Shown here: positions 62,719-64,000 of the stretch, one piece after another | Numbering within the stretch: the stretch's first letter is position 1 | Layout of the letters: each line of letters opens with the position of its first letter | Source: Cryptomeria japonica | Lineage: Eukaryota > Streptophyta > Pinopsida > Cupressales > Cupressaceae | DNA length: 64,000 bases | Direction of reading: 5' to 3' | Assembly: GCF_030272615.1 (NCBI RefSeq) | Contig: NC_081409.1 | Location: forward strand, 475,474,573-475,538,572 | The notes under the pieces: model-generated | The model's input: the letters and a program-made list of their open reading frames with translations, nothing else | Told to the model about the DNA's origin: nothing | The model's database searches: none | Program-made: the position numbers and the translations under genes

Positions 62719-64000
62719 GTGCGCCAAAGTGAAAGCAAAGTAAGGTGGGAGGGGGTGGGAGGGAATTCTAGTTGAGGTAGATTAGTTGTTGTCGAGGTCG
62801 GAGAGGTAGATCTTCCCAGTCGATAGAGGGGCCTAGTTCAGATAGTTGGCCCAGTGATATACTCCGAACTCATCCCATCTCATAGAAAACTTATTACAGG
62901 GTGGGCCCCTACTATTCTATGCTGGAGGATATAATTGCTTATTCTAGCCCTCTACTATTCTAAAGGGCTAGTGGGCTCCCTACTATTTTATAGGAATTTA
63001 CTTCTTAATTACATTAAGGCAATTCCCAGGGATTTAGTAAGTAACACCAATCACTCTGGGGAACATGAATTGCTGAGCAGGAACATAAAGAACTAAGTTT
63101 TCTGGATCGACAAAATAAACACCTTGGATCATGGGGAGGACCTTCTTATATATATAGGGGTAGGAGCCTTATATAGATAGGGGGCCCCATATCTAGATAG
63201 GGGTCAGGATATATAGCTTGAGTTGGGGGAGAGGGTGGTTGCCTTATGTTGCCCATGTTTATGATACTAGTGATGGTGTTGTTGTTGGGCAAGCTGGTTC
63301 TCTAACTGGAAGGGAAGTTGCTAGCCCTGGAACTAGCTCTTGTAAAGCTAAAGATCCACCAGAACAAAAGGATTATGCAATCTCGACCTAAAGCCTGATG
63401 TCCAAGTGGTCTATCTTAACTTGTTCCCATCTCGTCTACCGAACCAAGGGAATGATAAGGCTTCAATCCATAACTCTACCACCAAATGGACAACAAGGAG
63501 ACACCTTTCACCTATGCGGCATGTTGGCAAATTTCATAGATTCTATAGGTAACATGCCATTTACTCGGTTCATTGGGAGCTATAACTACCATGTTATCAA
63601 CCAATCACCATAGAATTGTAGGGACACCTGAGCTCCCAACCCTAACTTCCGGTAGGGGTTCATGATGGTAGAGGAGATCTCCCCAAGTAGATTCCATGTA
63701 GTAGAGTACAATATTATGCTCTCAACTGCCTCCCACAGTCAAGGCATTTATCCCCTGCCATCTACGGATGTAATTAGTGTTATGTTCCATCTCCTCTTAG
63801 GGGTGCTATCACACCTCTTCCGGTTGAGTTAACACCTTCTGGCATATTTCTCTTCTCCCCTTAGAATAGTAGGGTCCTTAGAATAGTTGGCTACGCCCCT
63901 CAAATCATGTATTACACCAAAAGGTAGCCCTTTGTATTTGATCTTGCCATTCACCTTCATTGTGCATCTTCATCAAGCAAAGTTGAGTAGGTCAAGGTTG

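Larger units (their letters stand above)
51421..64000. other. G+C-richer island, mitochondrial-DNA-like (possible NUMT)
   Basis: From 'caaccggagttgcc' onward the base composition is visibly richer in G and C, with runs of G or C. There are no transposon domains, and many short motifs recur that are absent from 1-51420. Style and short interspersed motifs recall gymnosperm mitochondrial intergenic DNA. No mitochondrial gene, rRNA, tRNA set or group II intron core was recognised. Open frames here are short and unconserved by eye. Alternatives are a nuclear satellite-rich segment or an assembly join. The right edge is not reached in this window. Confidence 0.5.

Noticed and set aside
51421-64000. 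Mitochondrial genes, group II intron core, rRNA or plastid genes in the island
   Set aside because: I looked for familiar coding and intron domain V-like patterns and recognised none. The mitochondrial-like call rests on style and motifs only.

Overview
This window looks like repeat-dense nuclear DNA of a seed plant, most likely a gymnosperm. The reasons are several old plant-type retrotransposons (two Ty3/gypsy, one Ty1/copia, and a LINE with a plant-type RNase H), a decayed hAT transposase, lineage-specific repeats, no recognisable intact host gene, and slow decay: long reading frames survive with many in-frame stops but few frameshifts. Assignment to a genus is not possible from the sequence alone. 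No tRNA or rRNA gene, CRISPR array or bacterial feature was found.

Layout. 1-938: tandem array of a unit of about 320-360 bp. 1531-4980 (+): copy A of a large unrecognised protein family. 4981-8669: AT-rich, gene-poor, with small local duplications. 8670-9118 and 16204-19458 (+): copy B of the same family, split by a 7.1-kb gypsy element (9119-16198, minus strand) with a perfect GTTAG target duplication. 20440-27645 (minus): a copia element with LTRs of about 1.32 kb, abutting copy C of the family (27640-28423, minus). 28852-30010: tandem array with a period of about 412 bp. 30402-35397 (+): 5'-truncated LINE with an exact target duplication and poly(A). 35630-38637 (minus): hAT transposase pseudogene carrying a 356-bp TRIM/SMART-like mini LTR element. 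39349-41990 (+): truncated second gypsy. 43992-47242 (minus): copy D of the protein family. 47243-51420: mostly unrecognised, with a possible LINE 3' end.

51421-64000 is different in kind. It is visibly richer in G+C and free of recognisable transposons. It is sprinkled with short near-identical motifs (CCCTACTATTCTA, GATTCTATACGTAACATG, TTCACC..GGTGA), inverted repeats, and a 188-bp tandem array with almost seven units. It resembles gymnosperm mitochondrial intergenic DNA, so a nuclear copy of mitochondrial DNA is the leading guess, but no mitochondrial gene was recognised.

The most novel item is the four-copy family A-D. Each copy is the remains of a protein of about 1,100 residues with the same order of parts: an N-terminal globular region, an LPV-x-EW motif followed by a Tyr/Phe-Gly region, a proline-rich linker, an EWDI-like region and a coiled coil. 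It matches no transposase or polymerase that I know. The premature stops in these copies and in the LINE are mostly TAG and TAA, as expected from methylation-driven C-to-T decay.
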